Origin: Plesiocystis pacifica SIR-1 | GTDB taxonomy: Bacteria > Myxococcota_A > Polyangia > Nannocystales > Nannocystaceae | Assembly: GCF_000170895.1 (NCBI RefSeq) | Contig: NZ_ABCS01000004.1 | Span: 1-64,000 of the forward strand | Direction of reading: 5' to 3' | DNA: 64,000 nt | In this document: positions 38,542 to 47,837 of the stretch, piece by piece | Layout: each line of letters starts with the position of its first letter | Position numbering within the stretch: position 1 is the first letter of the stretch | The notes under the pieces: model-generated | Seen by the model: the letters and a program-made list of their open reading frames with translations, nothing else | Database searches by the model: none | Told to the model about the DNA's origin: nothing | Made by a program: the position numbers and the translations under genes

Positions 38542-38889
38542 ATGCCCAAGTTCCTGTGTCTCCAGCGCAAGCTCCCGTCCCCCGACAGCGCCAACTCGGC
38601 CAAGCCGTCCCCGGCGCAGATGGCCGACATGTACGCCCAATTCAACGCCTGGCGGGAGCGCCACGCCGCGAGCCTCGTCGACCTCGGGGGCAAGCTCGGC
38701 TCTGGCAAGGTCGTCTCGGCCGAGAGCGCTGACGGCCCCTTCGTGGAGGTCAAGGAGCTCGTCGGCGGCTACATGATCGTCGAGGCCGAGGACCTCGAGG
38801 CGGCGGCGACGATCGCCGGCGCGTGCCCAGGCCTGGTGCGCCCGGGCTCTGGCGTCGAGGTCATCGAGATCCACGTCCCGGGCGCGTGA
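38542..38889 (+). CDS. YCII/DGPF-domain protein, ECF42 partner
   Basis: A 115-aa small protein of the DGPF/YCII family: it carries the eponymous DGPF in SAESADGPFVEVKELVGGYMIVEAEDLEAA and ends GSGVEVIEIHVPGA. DGPF genes are the conserved neighbours of ECF42 sigma factors and are usually their targets. Here the stop TGA overlaps the sigma-factor GTG start (GTGA). A GAAAGGA ribosome binding site lies ahead of the ATG at 38542, which excludes the longer in-frame start at 38365. Confidence 0.93.
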   Translation: MPKFLCLQRKLPSPDSANSAKPSPAQMADMYAQFNAWRERHAASLVDLGGKLGSGKVVSAESADGPFVEVKELVGGYMIVEAEDLEAAATIAGACPGLVRPGSGVEVIEIHVPGA

Positions 38890-40118
38890 GCAGCGTCAGC
38901 CCAACCTTCTTTCGCCGCGAGTACGCCAGGCTCGTGGCCGGACTGAGCCGCCGCTTTGGGGTCGAGGTCCTCGAGCTGGCGGAGGACGCGGCCTCGACCG
39001 CGCTGCTCCGGGCGGTCGAGACCTGGCCGCGCAGCGGCGAGCCGCGCAACCCCTCGGCGTGGCTGTGGACGGTCGCCCACAACGCGCTGACGGGGGAGCT
39101 GCGGACCCGGGGGAATCGGGCCCGGCTGCTGGCGAGCCAGGCTGGGACGGAGCCCTCTTTGGAGCCGTCACCCCGGGTGCGGCTCGGCTCGGAGATCGAC
39201 GACGATCAGCTGCGCATGCTCTTTGTCTGCTGCGACCCTGCGCTGGCCATCGAGGCCCAGCTGGCCCTCGCCCTCAAGACGCTGTGTGGCCTGAGCGTCG
39301 CCGAGATCGCGCAGCGGACCTTTAGCGGCGAGGCGGCCGTCTACAAGCGGCTGGCGCGGGCCCGGAAGCAGCTGAACGCGCAGGGGCGCGAGCGCATCTT
39401 CGAGGCCGGGCTCGAGAGCTTGCGCCGTCGCAGGCCGGCCGTGCAGGCGACCCTCTACCTGCTGTTCACCGAGGGGCACCTCTCGACCCATCCCGAGCTC
39501 GCCATCCGCCGCGAGCTGTGCTCCGAGGCCATCCGCTTGGGGGTGATGCTGGCGCGCCACGAGGTCGGCGATCCTGCCTCGTCGGCGCTCGTGGCTCTGA
39601 TGTTTCTGCACCGCGCTCGACTGTCGGCGCGCACCGGGGAGGGCGGCGGCCTGTTGCTCTTGTCCGAGCAGGATCGGAGCGCCTGGAACCCAGACGACAT
39701 CGCAGAGGGGATGTGTTGGCTGGCCGCGTCGGCGTCTGGCGATGCGCTCACGCGCTACCACCTCGAGGCCGGGATCGCGGCCGAGCACGCGATGGCGCCG
39801 TCCTTCGAGGCGACCGACTGGGAGCGCATCGCCACGCTCTACGAGCAGCTCGAGGTGGTGTCGCGCTCGCCCTTGCATCGCTTGAACCGGGCCCTCGCGC
39901 TCGCCCAGTGGCGCGGGGCCGAGGCGGGGCTGGAGCTCGTGCGGGACCGGGCTCCGCCGACCTGGCTGGAGGGCTCGGTGCTGTGGTCGGCGACGCTGGC
40001 GGATCTGTGTCGCCGCGCGGGGGAGGCCAACGAGGCCGCGCGGTGGCGGGCGGCCGCGTTGGCGAGCGCGCCGAGTGAGGCGGTTCGGGAGCTCTTGCTC
40101 CGGCGCCTGGTAAAGTGA
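38886..40118 (+). CDS. ECF42-type RNA polymerase sigma factor with C-terminal extension
   Basis: A 410-aa extracytoplasmic-function sigma factor. Region 2 covers about 6-85 (FFRREYARLVAGLSRRFG ... NPSAWLWTVAHNAL) and region 4 about 110-170 with a helix-turn-helix (LSVAEIAQRTFSGEAAVYKRLARAR). Between them is the ECF42 signature DDDQLRMLFVCCDPAL (residues 105-120); the family's usual H before P is D here. The C-terminal 230 residues form the helical, TPR-like extension that defines ECF42 and stands in for an anti-sigma factor. GTG start overlaps the DGPF gene stop, so they are translated together. Confidence 0.93.
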   Translation: MSSVSPTFFRREYARLVAGLSRRFGVEVLELAEDAASTALLRAVETWPRSGEPRNPSAWLWTVAHNALTGELRTRGNRARLLASQAGTEPSLEPSPRVRLGSEIDDDQLRMLFVCCDPALAIEAQLALALKTLCGLSVAEIAQRTFSGEAAVYKRLARARKQLNAQGRERIFEAGLESLRRRRPAVQATLYLLFTEGHLSTHPELAIRRELCSEAIRLGVMLARHEVGDPASSALVALMFLHRARLSARTGEGGGLLLLSEQDRSAWNPDDIAEGMCWLAASASGDALTRYHLEAGIAAEHAMAPSFEATDWERIATLYEQLEVVSRSPLHRLNRALALAQWRGAEAGLELVRDRAPPTWLEGSVLWSATLADLCRRAGEANEAARWRAAALASAPSEAVRELLLRRLVK

Positions 40119-40272
40119 AAGCCTAGCTGTGAGGGCTGTTGAGCTTGGGCTGTGACGGGAGTTTGTGGATCCAGGTCTCGCCAGATCATCTGCTCGGTGT
40201 TTGCCCCAGCGACCGCTTCGGCGCGAGCTTGATGCCTGCCCGTGCCTTTCCTTCTCGACCCTGGACGTTCTG

Positions 40273-40734
40273 ATGAAGCTCAACCCAAGCCTGCTCGCCG
40301 CGATGTTGGTCGTTCTCGCCCGCAGTCCCCCGGGTATCCCAGACGAAGGCCTCGACACCCAAGTCGAGAGCCCCGGCGCTGATGCTGGGGCCGAGCATTC
40401 GATGGACGACCCCTGGCACTGCGGCGAGGAGGACCTCAAGTGTATCGGGCCCCTGGGCATTGGTGAGTGCGTCGACGGCGAGTGCCAAGGGAGATTGACC
40501 TTCTGCCATCTGGCCGCGGGGACCTGCGCGGAGATTTGTGCCAACGATGGCGGCGTGTGTGCGCCGCTCGACTGCGAAGGAGCGACCGCTTTTGCCTGGG
40601 ACTACGCCCTGCAGGAAGAAGCCGACGCGCTGTGCGATGCCGCGATCAAGGACGCGGCCACTCCGCTGGAGATCGGCTGCGACGACGAGCTGAACACCTT
40701 CGGCAAGACCGTCAATTGCTGCTGCCAATGGTGA
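40273..40734 (+). CDS. Small secreted Cys-rich protein
   Basis: A 153-aa protein with an N-terminal hydrophobic stretch (MKLNPSLLAAMLVVLARS) acting as a signal peptide and then fourteen Cys in about 105 residues, including WHCGEEDLKC, GECVDGEC, AEICANDGGVCAPLDC and terminal NCCCQW. That density suggests seven disulfides and export to an oxidising compartment. There is no lipobox. No family recognised; it resembles the myxobacterial Cys-rich modules in composition only. Confidence 0.7.
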   Translation: MKLNPSLLAAMLVVLARSPPGIPDEGLDTQVESPGADAGAEHSMDDPWHCGEEDLKCIGPLGIGECVDGECQGRLTFCHLAAGTCAEICANDGGVCAPLDCEGATAFAWDYALQEEADALCDAAIKDAATPLEIGCDDELNTFGKTVNCCCQW

Positions 40735-40754
40735 CGAGCGGGCCCCATCGACCC

Positions 40755-41462
40755 CTAAAATACCCCGCCCACGTGGACGCCACCGATCAACTGGTGGACC
40801 CGAGCCTGGCGAATGTCCAGGCCGCCCTCGCAGATCGTGTCGTTGCCGGTGCGTTCGCAGATCTGCCGGTGGAGGTTGAAGATCACGTCCGCCTTGGCGC
40901 CCAGGAATACGTGCCGGCTGACGAAGATGTCCAGAGACAGGCCGGGGCGCAGGGCGAAGCCCTGGGAGTAGTGGCGGGTGTCGCCCTCGCTGCGCACGAA
41001 GGTCTGGCGCGACCAGCCCGGGGCGAGCTCGAAGCCGATGTCGAAGCGCCACAGCGACCAGTAGCCCCGGAGCACGCCGAAGATCCCTTGCTGGTAGGCG
41101 TTGCTGAACTCGGGCTGGTCGTCCTCGAGGGACCAGGTGGGGTTGAACCAGCCGACCTGGTAGCCCGCGCCGATGAAGAAGCCGGGGTGGGCCCGGTAGC
41201 CGATGTCGAAGGCCATGCCGACCGAGGGGGCGGTCTTGCCCAGGGAGTCGTCCTTGCAATCTCCGGGGCCGGGGAGGCACGCGGAGGCGCCGGCGAGGAC
41301 CTCGGCCTGGCCGCCGCGGCGCTTGGGCTTGCTGCGCTTTTTGCCTGCGTGGGCGGTCGCTGGGAGCAGCAAGCATGCCATGGCCGCACCCGCTGCGAGG
41401 GGGGCGAGGCGCGAGGCGGGACGAGGGGCTGAAGGGGGCAGAGGGCGCACGGCGGACCGCAT
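40755..41462 (-). CDS. Outer-membrane beta-barrel-like protein
   Basis: A 235-aa protein with a signal peptide (cleavage likely after ATAHA) and a basic segment GKKRSKPKRRGG. The remainder alternates aromatic and small residues typical of short beta-barrels (VGMAFDIGYRAHPGFFIGAGYQVGW, FDIGFELAPGWSRQ, GLSLDIFVSRHVFLGAKADVIF) and ends in HVGGVF, a C-terminal aromatic as in outer-membrane proteins. Two Cys pairs lie in loops. The ATG at 41462 gives the signal; an upstream Met at 41486 is also possible. No function assignable. Confidence 0.75.
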   Translation of the reverse strand: MRSAVRPLPPSAPRPASRLAPLAAGAAMACLLLPATAHAGKKRSKPKRRGGQAEVLAGASACLPGPGDCKDDSLGKTAPSVGMAFDIGYRAHPGFFIGAGYQVGWFNPTWSLEDDQPEFSNAYQQGIFGVLRGYWSLWRFDIGFELAPGWSRQTFVRSEGDTRHYSQGFALRPGLSLDIFVSRHVFLGAKADVIFNLHRQICERTGNDTICEGGLDIRQARVHQLIGGVHVGGVF

Positions 41463-41595
41463 GACGATCCAATGGACTGGCTCCACCGTCGAGCCTTCAT
41501 TTCAAATTGGTGGGAGGTGGGTGAGAGCGCGGTTTTTGGCCCTGACTGCCGGCGCCGTGTTGACCGGCCTCGCGACCCGTGCCATCAACTCTCCG

Positions 41596-42834
41596 ATGGA
41601 GCTCGCTCGCCACGGATCAACGTTCCGAGCGCTATTCGAGCGGGCTCGGCTCCTGGTCGTGGCCGCCGCGGTGGTCGGCTGCACGGGCAAGGGGGAGGCG
41701 CCCGCGCCGGACCAGCCCGTGCGTGATCCGGGGGAGGCAGCGATCCGCGTCGACACCTCCCAGGCGAGGGTCGGTCGGCTCGAGCGTGAGGTCACGGCGA
41801 CCGGGATCACGAGCCCCTGGCAGGAGACCAACCTGCGCGCCGAGGCGGGCGGGAGGGTGCTGTCCGTGTCCGTAGACAACGGCGACGTGGTCGAGGTCGG
41901 GGACGCGCTGTTGAAGATCGATGGCTCGCGCCAGCGCCTGGCGGTGTCCGGGGCCTCGGCCCAGGTCGACGCCCTCGAGCGGGACGTCGAACTCGCCCGC
42001 AGCGACGCGGAGCGCAAGCGCGCCCTGGCCCAAAAGGGCAGCCTGCCCGCGGCGCAGCTCGAGGCCGCGGACAACCGCCTCGAGCGGGCCGAGGCCGCGC
42101 TCGCGGGGGCCAAGGCCAACCTCGGCTCGGCCCGACGCTCGACCCGAGACACGCGCATCACCGCTCCCATCGCTGGCATCGTCGCGCGCCGGGTCGTCGA
42201 CCAGGGCGACGTCATCGGCCCGGGCACGCCGCTCCTCGACGTCGTCGATCTGTCGAAGGTCCGCGTGCAGGTCGGCCTGGCGGGCAGCGAGATCGGGCGC
42301 CTGGATCAGGAGGCCGAGGCCCAGGCGCGCATCGAAGACCTGGGCGGAGAGGCCGTCGCGGCCCGCTTCGCCGCGCTGGCTCCGTCCGCCGATCCGATGA
42401 CCGGCCTGTTCACGGTCGAGTACCACGTCGACAACGCCGACGCGCGCATCCGCGGCGGCATGGTGGCGACGGTCGAGCTGCCCCTGCGCAAGGCTCGGGA
42501 GCAGGTCCTGGTGCCGCGCTCGTCGCTGACGCGGCGGGGAGGTCAGCTCGCCGTGTTCGTGTTCGAGGGCGGGGACGAGTCGACGCCGGGCGGCGAGGCA
42601 CAGCTCGACCGCGGCGTCGCGCGCCTCGTCCCCGTGCGCGTGGGGGCCTACGGCGACGCGGTCGTCGAGATCCTCGGCGGCCTCGAAGGAGGCGAGCGCG
42701 TCGTCACCTCTGCGCTCCATGCCCTCGCCGACGGCGTGATCGTCGAGTCTGGCGACCCCAAAGCAGCGGCGCCCATGCCCCTCGCCAACGCTCCCGGGCA
42801 GACTCCCGACCCGGCCCCAGCCCCTACCCCATGA
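41596..42834 (+). CDS. RND efflux membrane-fusion lipoprotein
   Basis: A 412-aa periplasmic adaptor (HlyD/AcrA family) linking the RND pump to an outer-membrane channel. Lipobox VVGC (about residue 29), then a lipoyl/barrel-sandwich half (LEREVTATGITSPWQETNLRAEAGGRVL), a coiled-coil hairpin (about 115-185: AQVDALERDVELARSDAERKRALAQ), the second lipoyl half with ITAPIAGIVARRVVDQGDVIGPG, and a beta-barrel plus membrane-proximal domain. The Pro-rich tail is disordered. The ATG at 41596 starts the signal; a Met at 41461 is possible but long. It overlaps the pump gene by four bases (ATGA). Confidence 0.92.
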   Translation: MELARHGSTFRALFERARLLVVAAAVVGCTGKGEAPAPDQPVRDPGEAAIRVDTSQARVGRLEREVTATGITSPWQETNLRAEAGGRVLSVSVDNGDVVEVGDALLKIDGSRQRLAVSGASAQVDALERDVELARSDAERKRALAQKGSLPAAQLEAADNRLERAEAALAGAKANLGSARRSTRDTRITAPIAGIVARRVVDQGDVIGPGTPLLDVVDLSKVRVQVGLAGSEIGRLDQEAEAQARIEDLGGEAVAARFAALAPSADPMTGLFTVEYHVDNADARIRGGMVATVELPLRKAREQVLVPRSSLTRRGGQLAVFVFEGGDESTPGGEAQLDRGVARLVPVRVGAYGDAVVEILGGLEGGERVVTSALHALADGVIVESGDPKAAAPMPLANAPGQTPDPAPAPTP

Positions 42835-45800
42835 TCCGCTTCTTCCTCGATCGCCCGACGCTGGTCCACGTGATCACCATCGCGGTGCTCGCGATCGGCC
42901 TGCTGATCATCGGTCGCAGCCAGCGCGAGGGCTTCCCGGCCGTGACCATCAACGAGGTGATCGTCACGACCTTCCTGCCGGGCGCGTCGCCGGCCGACGT
43001 CGAGGCCAAGCTCACCCAGCCCCTCGAGGAGCAGATCAGCAAGGTCGACGGCGTCGACGAGTACACCTCGGTGTCGAGCGAGGGGGTCTCGCGCATCGTC
43101 GTCAGCCTCTACGAGGACCTCGACGCCAGCGAGGTGCAGGAGGTCGAGCGCGAGCTGCAAAAGGCCGTCGACGCCATCCCCGACCTGCCGCCGGACCTCG
43201 AGATCCCGCCGGTGCTCTCGCGCTTCAACCCGGCCAAGCGCGCCGTGCTCGAGGTCGCGGTCAGCGGCCCGGACGCGGCGCTGCGCGAGGCCCTCGACAC
43301 GCTCACGCCGCGCATCGAGGCCATCCCGGGGATCGGCTCCGTCGAGGAGATCGGCATGGGCGACCCGGAGATCGAGGTGCTCCTCGACCCCGTCCGCGCC
43401 CGGGCCCAGCAGGTCACCCTCGACGAGGTCATGGCCGCGCTCCAGCGCCGCAACCTGGCGAGCACCGGGGGCAAGCTGACCGCCTACCCGGTCCAGCGCC
43501 AGGTCGTGCTGTCGGGCGAGTACCGCGACGCGGGCGAGGTCGGCGACACGATCCTGCGCTTTCAGGACCGCAGCACCCTCGCTCCTGGCGCGCCCCCGGG
43601 CACCGGCGGAGCGCTGCGGATCCGCGACGTCGCCGAGGTCCGGGTGACCCGCGAGGACATCGGCATGCGCGTCCACGCCGAGGGGGAGCGCAGCGCCAAC
43701 CTCATCATCCGCAAGCGCGAGAGCGCCGACATCCTCGACACCGTCGACGCGGTCTACGCCGTGCTCGAGCAGACCGCGCTGCCCGAGTCGGTCACCGTCC
43801 GCACCTACAACGACGCTTCGCGGCTGACCCGCAACCGCCTCGACGTGGTCATCACCAACGGCGTGGGCGGCGTGGTCCTGGTCCTGGCGGTGCTCTTGCT
43901 GTTCCTGAGCGGGCGGGTGGCCTTTTGGGTCGCCTTCGGCCTGCCCTTCGCCCTGCTCGGTGTGGCCGCGTTCTTGCCGGCGATCGGCATCTCGATCAAC
44001 ATGATCTCGCTGGCGGGCTTCGTGCTCGTGATCGGCATCGTCGTCGACGACGCGATCATCATCGCCGAGCGCATCGCCTTCCACCTCGAGGCCGGCGTCG
44101 ACCCCCACGAGGCCGCGGTGCTCGGCACCCGGGAGATGGCCATCCCGGTGATCGGCTCCTCGCTGACGACCATCCTGGCCTTCTCGCCCCTGTTCCTGCT
44201 CGGCGGCATCCCGGGCAAGTTCTCCTGGGCGATCCCGGCGATCGTCATCCTGACCCTGATCGTCTCGCTGTTCGAGTGCTTCTTCATCCTGCCCAGCCAC
44301 ATCGTGGGGCATGGCGAGAAGCCCAAGAAGCCCCGGCCCAAGGCGCGCTTCGTCGTCGCCCTCGAGCAGGCCTACGCCGGGGTGCTCGAGCGGGTCCTGC
44401 CCCGGGGCGGGGTGATCGCCCTGGCCTTCGTGGGCCTGTTCATCGGCACCGTCTACTACATGGCCACGTCCATGCCGGTGGCGCTGTTCCCCCAGGACGA
44501 CTCGGACGCCTTCTACATCAAGATCCGCGCGCCCCTGGGCACGCCCATCGAGCGCACCGAGGCGCTGGTCCGCAACCTCGAGCAGCAGCTGCCGCAGATC
44601 ATCGGCGAGGACCTCGAGGGCATGACCGCGCGGGTCGGCCATCAAGAGACCCGACTGATCGCCCGGGCCGTGGGCTCGGCCGACCACGAGGCCCACATCA
44701 GCGTCTACCTGGAGAACGAGCGCGGCTACTCGGCCCAGGCCTGGATCGCCCGGGTCAAGCAGGAGCTGCACGTCCCCGAGGAGCTCGAGCTGGTCTACGA
44801 GGCCAAGGTCATCGGGCCGCCGCTGGGCAGGCCGGTGCAGATCCACGTGTCGAGCAACGACGACGCCGAGCGGCGCCGGGTCGCGCTGGAGGTCCAAAAC
44901 TACCTCGAGGGCGGACGCGGGATCATCGACCTCGAGAGCGACCAGCGCCCGGGCATCCGGCAGATCGACCTGCGCCTCGATCACCAGCGCATGGCCCTCG
45001 AGCAGGTCGGCGTCGACACGGTCTCGCGCACGGTCAAGGCGGCCTTCTTCGGCCTCCCGGTCACCGAGCTCCAGAACCTCGACGAGAACGTGGACATCCG
45101 CGTGCGCTTTTCGGCCGACGCGCGGGCGGACCTCGACATGCTCCTGGCCACGCCCGTGCGCGGGGCCGACGGGCGCCTCCACGCCCTGCGCAAGTTCGTC
45201 GAGCCCGTCGAGGTCGACGCCCTCGCGGCCTACCACCACCGCGACGGCGTGCGGACCACGACCATCGTCGGCAGCATCGAGCCGAGCTCGGGGGAGACCT
45301 CGAAGTCCATCGCGGCGACGGTCGGGGCCGAGCTGATCCCGCTCTACGAGGGCGGCGAGCGCTCGAGCCCGAGCCTGCGCGTCTATGTGGGCGGCGAGGC
45401 GACCAAGACCGACGAGACCCTCGGCGAGATGCCCATGGTCCTGGGCCTGGCGCTGATCGGCATCGTCATGGTCGTGATGCTGCTGACCGGCTCCCTGACC
45501 CAGGCCCTGTTCGTGGTCTCGGCCGTGCCCCTGGGCCTCATCGGCGTGGTCTGGGCCTACGCCACCCACGGCATCCCCATCTCCTTGTTCGCGCTGCTCG
45601 GCGTCACCGGGCTCTCGGGCGTGGTCGTCAACGACTCCATCGTGATGGTCACCTCCCTCAACCGCACGGGGCTGGGCGAGGGCGAGGTCGGGGAGTTGAT
45701 CCGCGAGGTCGCGCAGATCGCCTCGGAGCGCCTGCGGCCCGTGCTCTTGACCACGCTGACGACCGTCGCCGGGGTCATGCCCACGGCCTACGGCCTGGGG

Positions 45801-45962
45801 GGGCGGGACGCCCTGCTCTCGCCGATGTCCCTGGCGCTGGGCTACGGGCTGATCTTCGCGACCTCGATCACCTTGGTGCTGGTGCCCTCGCTCTACGTGA
45901 TCCGGCGCAAGGGCGAACGCAGGCGCGCGGCCAGGCGGGCGCGCCGAAATGGCGACGCTTGA
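42831..45962 (+). CDS. RND-family efflux transporter permease
   Basis: A 1043-aa inner-membrane proton antiporter of the HAE/AcrB superfamily, full length with the typical two halves: TM1 (about 12-30), a periplasmic porter domain, TM2-6 (about 335-490), second loop and TM8-12 (about 865-1030). The proton-relay pair D406-D407 is present in VVDDAIIIAERI. The TM10 segment GLSGVVVNDSIVMV lacks the lysine of AcrB, as in many environmental RND pumps. Substrate could be a drug, lipid or metal; D/E-rich helix patterns do not decide it. Coupled to the adaptor gene; no TolC gene follows. Confidence 0.95.
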   Translation: MIRFFLDRPTLVHVITIAVLAIGLLIIGRSQREGFPAVTINEVIVTTFLPGASPADVEAKLTQPLEEQISKVDGVDEYTSVSSEGVSRIVVSLYEDLDASEVQEVERELQKAVDAIPDLPPDLEIPPVLSRFNPAKRAVLEVAVSGPDAALREALDTLTPRIEAIPGIGSVEEIGMGDPEIEVLLDPVRARAQQVTLDEVMAALQRRNLASTGGKLTAYPVQRQVVLSGEYRDAGEVGDTILRFQDRSTLAPGAPPGTGGALRIRDVAEVRVTREDIGMRVHAEGERSANLIIRKRESADILDTVDAVYAVLEQTALPESVTVRTYNDASRLTRNRLDVVITNGVGGVVLVLAVLLLFLSGRVAFWVAFGLPFALLGVAAFLPAIGISINMISLAGFVLVIGIVVDDAIIIAERIAFHLEAGVDPHEAAVLGTREMAIPVIGSSLTTILAFSPLFLLGGIPGKFSWAIPAIVILTLIVSLFECFFILPSHIVGHGEKPKKPRPKARFVVALEQAYAGVLERVLPRGGVIALAFVGLFIGTVYYMATSMPVALFPQDDSDAFYIKIRAPLGTPIERTEALVRNLEQQLPQIIGEDLEGMTARVGHQETRLIARAVGSADHEAHISVYLENERGYSAQAWIARVKQELHVPEELELVYEAKVIGPPLGRPVQIHVSSNDDAERRRVALEVQNYLEGGRGIIDLESDQRPGIRQIDLRLDHQRMALEQVGVDTVSRTVKAAFFGLPVTELQNLDENVDIRVRFSADARADLDMLLATPVRGADGRLHALRKFVEPVEVDALAAYHHRDGVRTTTIVGSIEPSSGETSKSIAATVGAELIPLYEGGERSSPSLRVYVGGEATKTDETLGEMPMVLGLALIGIVMVVMLLTGSLTQALFVVSAVPLGLIGVVWAYATHGIPISLFALLGVTGLSGVVVNDSIVMVTSLNRTGLGEGEVGELIREVAQIASERLRPVLLTTLTTVAGVMPTAYGLGGRDALLSPMSLALGYGLIFATSITLVLVPSLYVIRRKGERRRAARRARRNGDA

Positions 45963-46043
45963 GCGCTCGGCCCCGCAGGATGTTCGTGCGTGGATTCAGG
46001 AATCGCAATTGCGGGTCCGAGGTGGTGTTGGCAAGATCGAAGG

Positions 46044-47831
46044 GTGGGATCGAGATATTCGAAGAGGGGGTTGTCGCCAGCGGTGGCGGTGCTTGGACTC
46101 ATGACCATGGGTACGTCCGCGTGGGCGGCCCCAGAGCCCAGCGGTGGCGCCGACTCGAACGCGGAGGCGAGTGACCCTGCGACGGTGAACTCGGAGCCGA
46201 CTGAGACTCTGGATTCACCGTCTCGGGAGGTCCTGGAGGAGCAAAAGAAGACCCTCGTCGCCGAGGGCGAGGCCGAGGCTGCCAAGGCGGAGGCCGAGGC
46301 GGCGAAGGAGCGGGCCGACGACGCGGAGGCGGAGGCCAAGCAGGCCAAGCAGGCGCTCGAGTCGGCCAGGGCGGGCAAGCTGATTCGCTACGGTGTGACC
46401 GGAGGGACGGCGCTGACGACCTACTTCCCCTTGCACATGGAGCAGGGCGACGAGGGGCCTCGCTTTTACTCGACGCCAGGGGTCGGGGCGATGCCCTACA
46501 TCATGTTCAACCCGGCGTACTGGACCGAGAAGCCGCAGGTCAACATCTACTGCGCGAACAAGTACGCCGGACCCTCGTCCATCGCCGCGGCTCAGATCGC
46601 CGCCGACGAGTCGGCCAAGGCGCGAGCCAAGCGTCGCATGGTCCGGCTGCTGGAGGTGGTCGTGGCCGATCCGGGGTGGAGCCCGCCGACGTCGCTGAAC
46701 ATTCGGGCGGATCGCCAGACCTTGCAGAAGATCGAGAAGCTCTACGACGAGTTGCTGGCGATCTCGAACGCGGTCGAGGGTACGCGGCCAAAGCGGGTCA
46801 GAGCGGCGAAGCAGGCCGAGCAGGACGCAGCGGACAAGGCGACGCTGGCAACGAAGGCAGCGGCAGCGAAGGACGCGGCGGACGAGCTGGCGGAGGACGC
46901 GAGCGCGGCCCTGCAGGCGGCGGACGCAGCGGGCAAGCCGGCCGCGGAGAAGAAGGCAGCGGAGGCGAAGCGGACAGCGGAGCGGGCGGCCGCGACGGCG
47001 AAGACGGCGAAGGAGGAGGCGGAGAAGGCCGCCAAGGCTGCGGAGGTGGCCAAGGTCGCAGCTGAGGTGACTGTGTGGGGAGAGGACCCGCCAGCGGATT
47101 GCGAGTGCGAAGACCCTTGGAAGAAAGCGGCGAAGCTGCTCGCGGAAATCGACGAGAAGCTCGAGGCCAAGCGCAACGGGGTGCTCAGGCACGGGGACGG
47201 CAGGAGGATGCGCGGACCGTCCCCGAAGGATCGCAAGCTCCTGATCAGTGACCCGCTTGCGAGCGCGCTCGGGCGGCTGCGGACGGAGAGCACGGTCGAA
47301 GCCATGCTCGTGCGCGCGGGGGGGCTGCTCAGCCCCTCGCCAAACACCTACGACGAGCTCGATGGCCTCACCCTCGATCAGCTCGAGACGGCCAAGCGCA
47401 TCGCCGCGGCCAAGGCCAAGGGCGAGTCCAAGGTCGAGCTCGAGGTGGACGGTGAGCCGATCAGCTACGCCATCGACGACGCCGAGGAGATGCTGGCGGG
47501 GAGCATGCAGTCGACGGTGGTGGGCTGGTACGAAGACCTCCCGGCGAACTGTATGAGCCGGACCTTCGGGATGTGGGTGGGCTATCCGCTCACCTTCAAG
47601 TCGACGCTGCCCGTCGAGAGCAGCCCGGGCGATCTCGAGCGCACCCGCCTCGGGGTCACCGGGGTGACCGCGCTCGGGCTGGGCATCACGCCCAACGCCT
47701 ACGTGTCGATCTTGCTGGGGGTCGGCTTTGGCCTGGCCAACGTCTCGGGCGACAATGACGACGAGCTCGTGGTGAGCTTCGTGCTGGGTCTGGGCGGAAA
47801 CCTCGACCTCTTGACCTTGATTCGCGGGTAG
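46044..47831 (+). CDS. Exported coiled-coil protein with barrel-like ends
   Basis: A 595-aa exported protein starting with GTG; signal peptide ends GTSAWA. Residues about 45-105 and 240-350 are Ala/Lys/Glu coiled coils of a strict heptad kind (EAEAAKAEAEAAKERADDAEAEAKQ; similar runs later). Between and after them lie beta-rich segments: YGVTGGTALTTYFPLHME with IMFNPAYWTEKPQVNIYC, and a C-terminal block (GMWVGYPLTFKSTLPV ... VSILLGVGFGLANVSG ... FVLGLGGNLDLL) like the strands of an outer-membrane barrel. A DCECEDP Cys pair sits at the end of the second coil. No family recognised; a periplasm-spanning scaffold is a guess. It is six bases ahead of a linker-only lipoprotein. Confidence 0.75.
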   Translation: MGSRYSKRGLSPAVAVLGLMTMGTSAWAAPEPSGGADSNAEASDPATVNSEPTETLDSPSREVLEEQKKTLVAEGEAEAAKAEAEAAKERADDAEAEAKQAKQALESARAGKLIRYGVTGGTALTTYFPLHMEQGDEGPRFYSTPGVGAMPYIMFNPAYWTEKPQVNIYCANKYAGPSSIAAAQIAADESAKARAKRRMVRLLEVVVADPGWSPPTSLNIRADRQTLQKIEKLYDELLAISNAVEGTRPKRVRAAKQAEQDAADKATLATKAAAAKDAADELAEDASAALQAADAAGKPAAEKKAAEAKRTAERAAATAKTAKEEAEKAAKAAEVAKVAAEVTVWGEDPPADCECEDPWKKAAKLLAEIDEKLEAKRNGVLRHGDGRRMRGPSPKDRKLLISDPLASALGRLRTESTVEAMLVRAGGLLSPSPNTYDELDGLTLDQLETAKRIAAAKAKGESKVELEVDGEPISYAIDDAEEMLAGSMQSTVVGWYEDLPANCMSRTFGMWVGYPLTFKSTLPVESSPGDLERTRLGVTGVTALGLGITPNAYVSILLGVGFGLANVSGDNDDELVVSFVLGLGGNLDLLTLIRG

Positions 47832-47837
47832 GACGAC

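Noticed and set aside
42831..45962. Assignment to a specific drug or metal pump (AcrB, CusA)
   Set aside because: Only the general RND layout and the DD pair can be read; substrate-specific residues are not clear.
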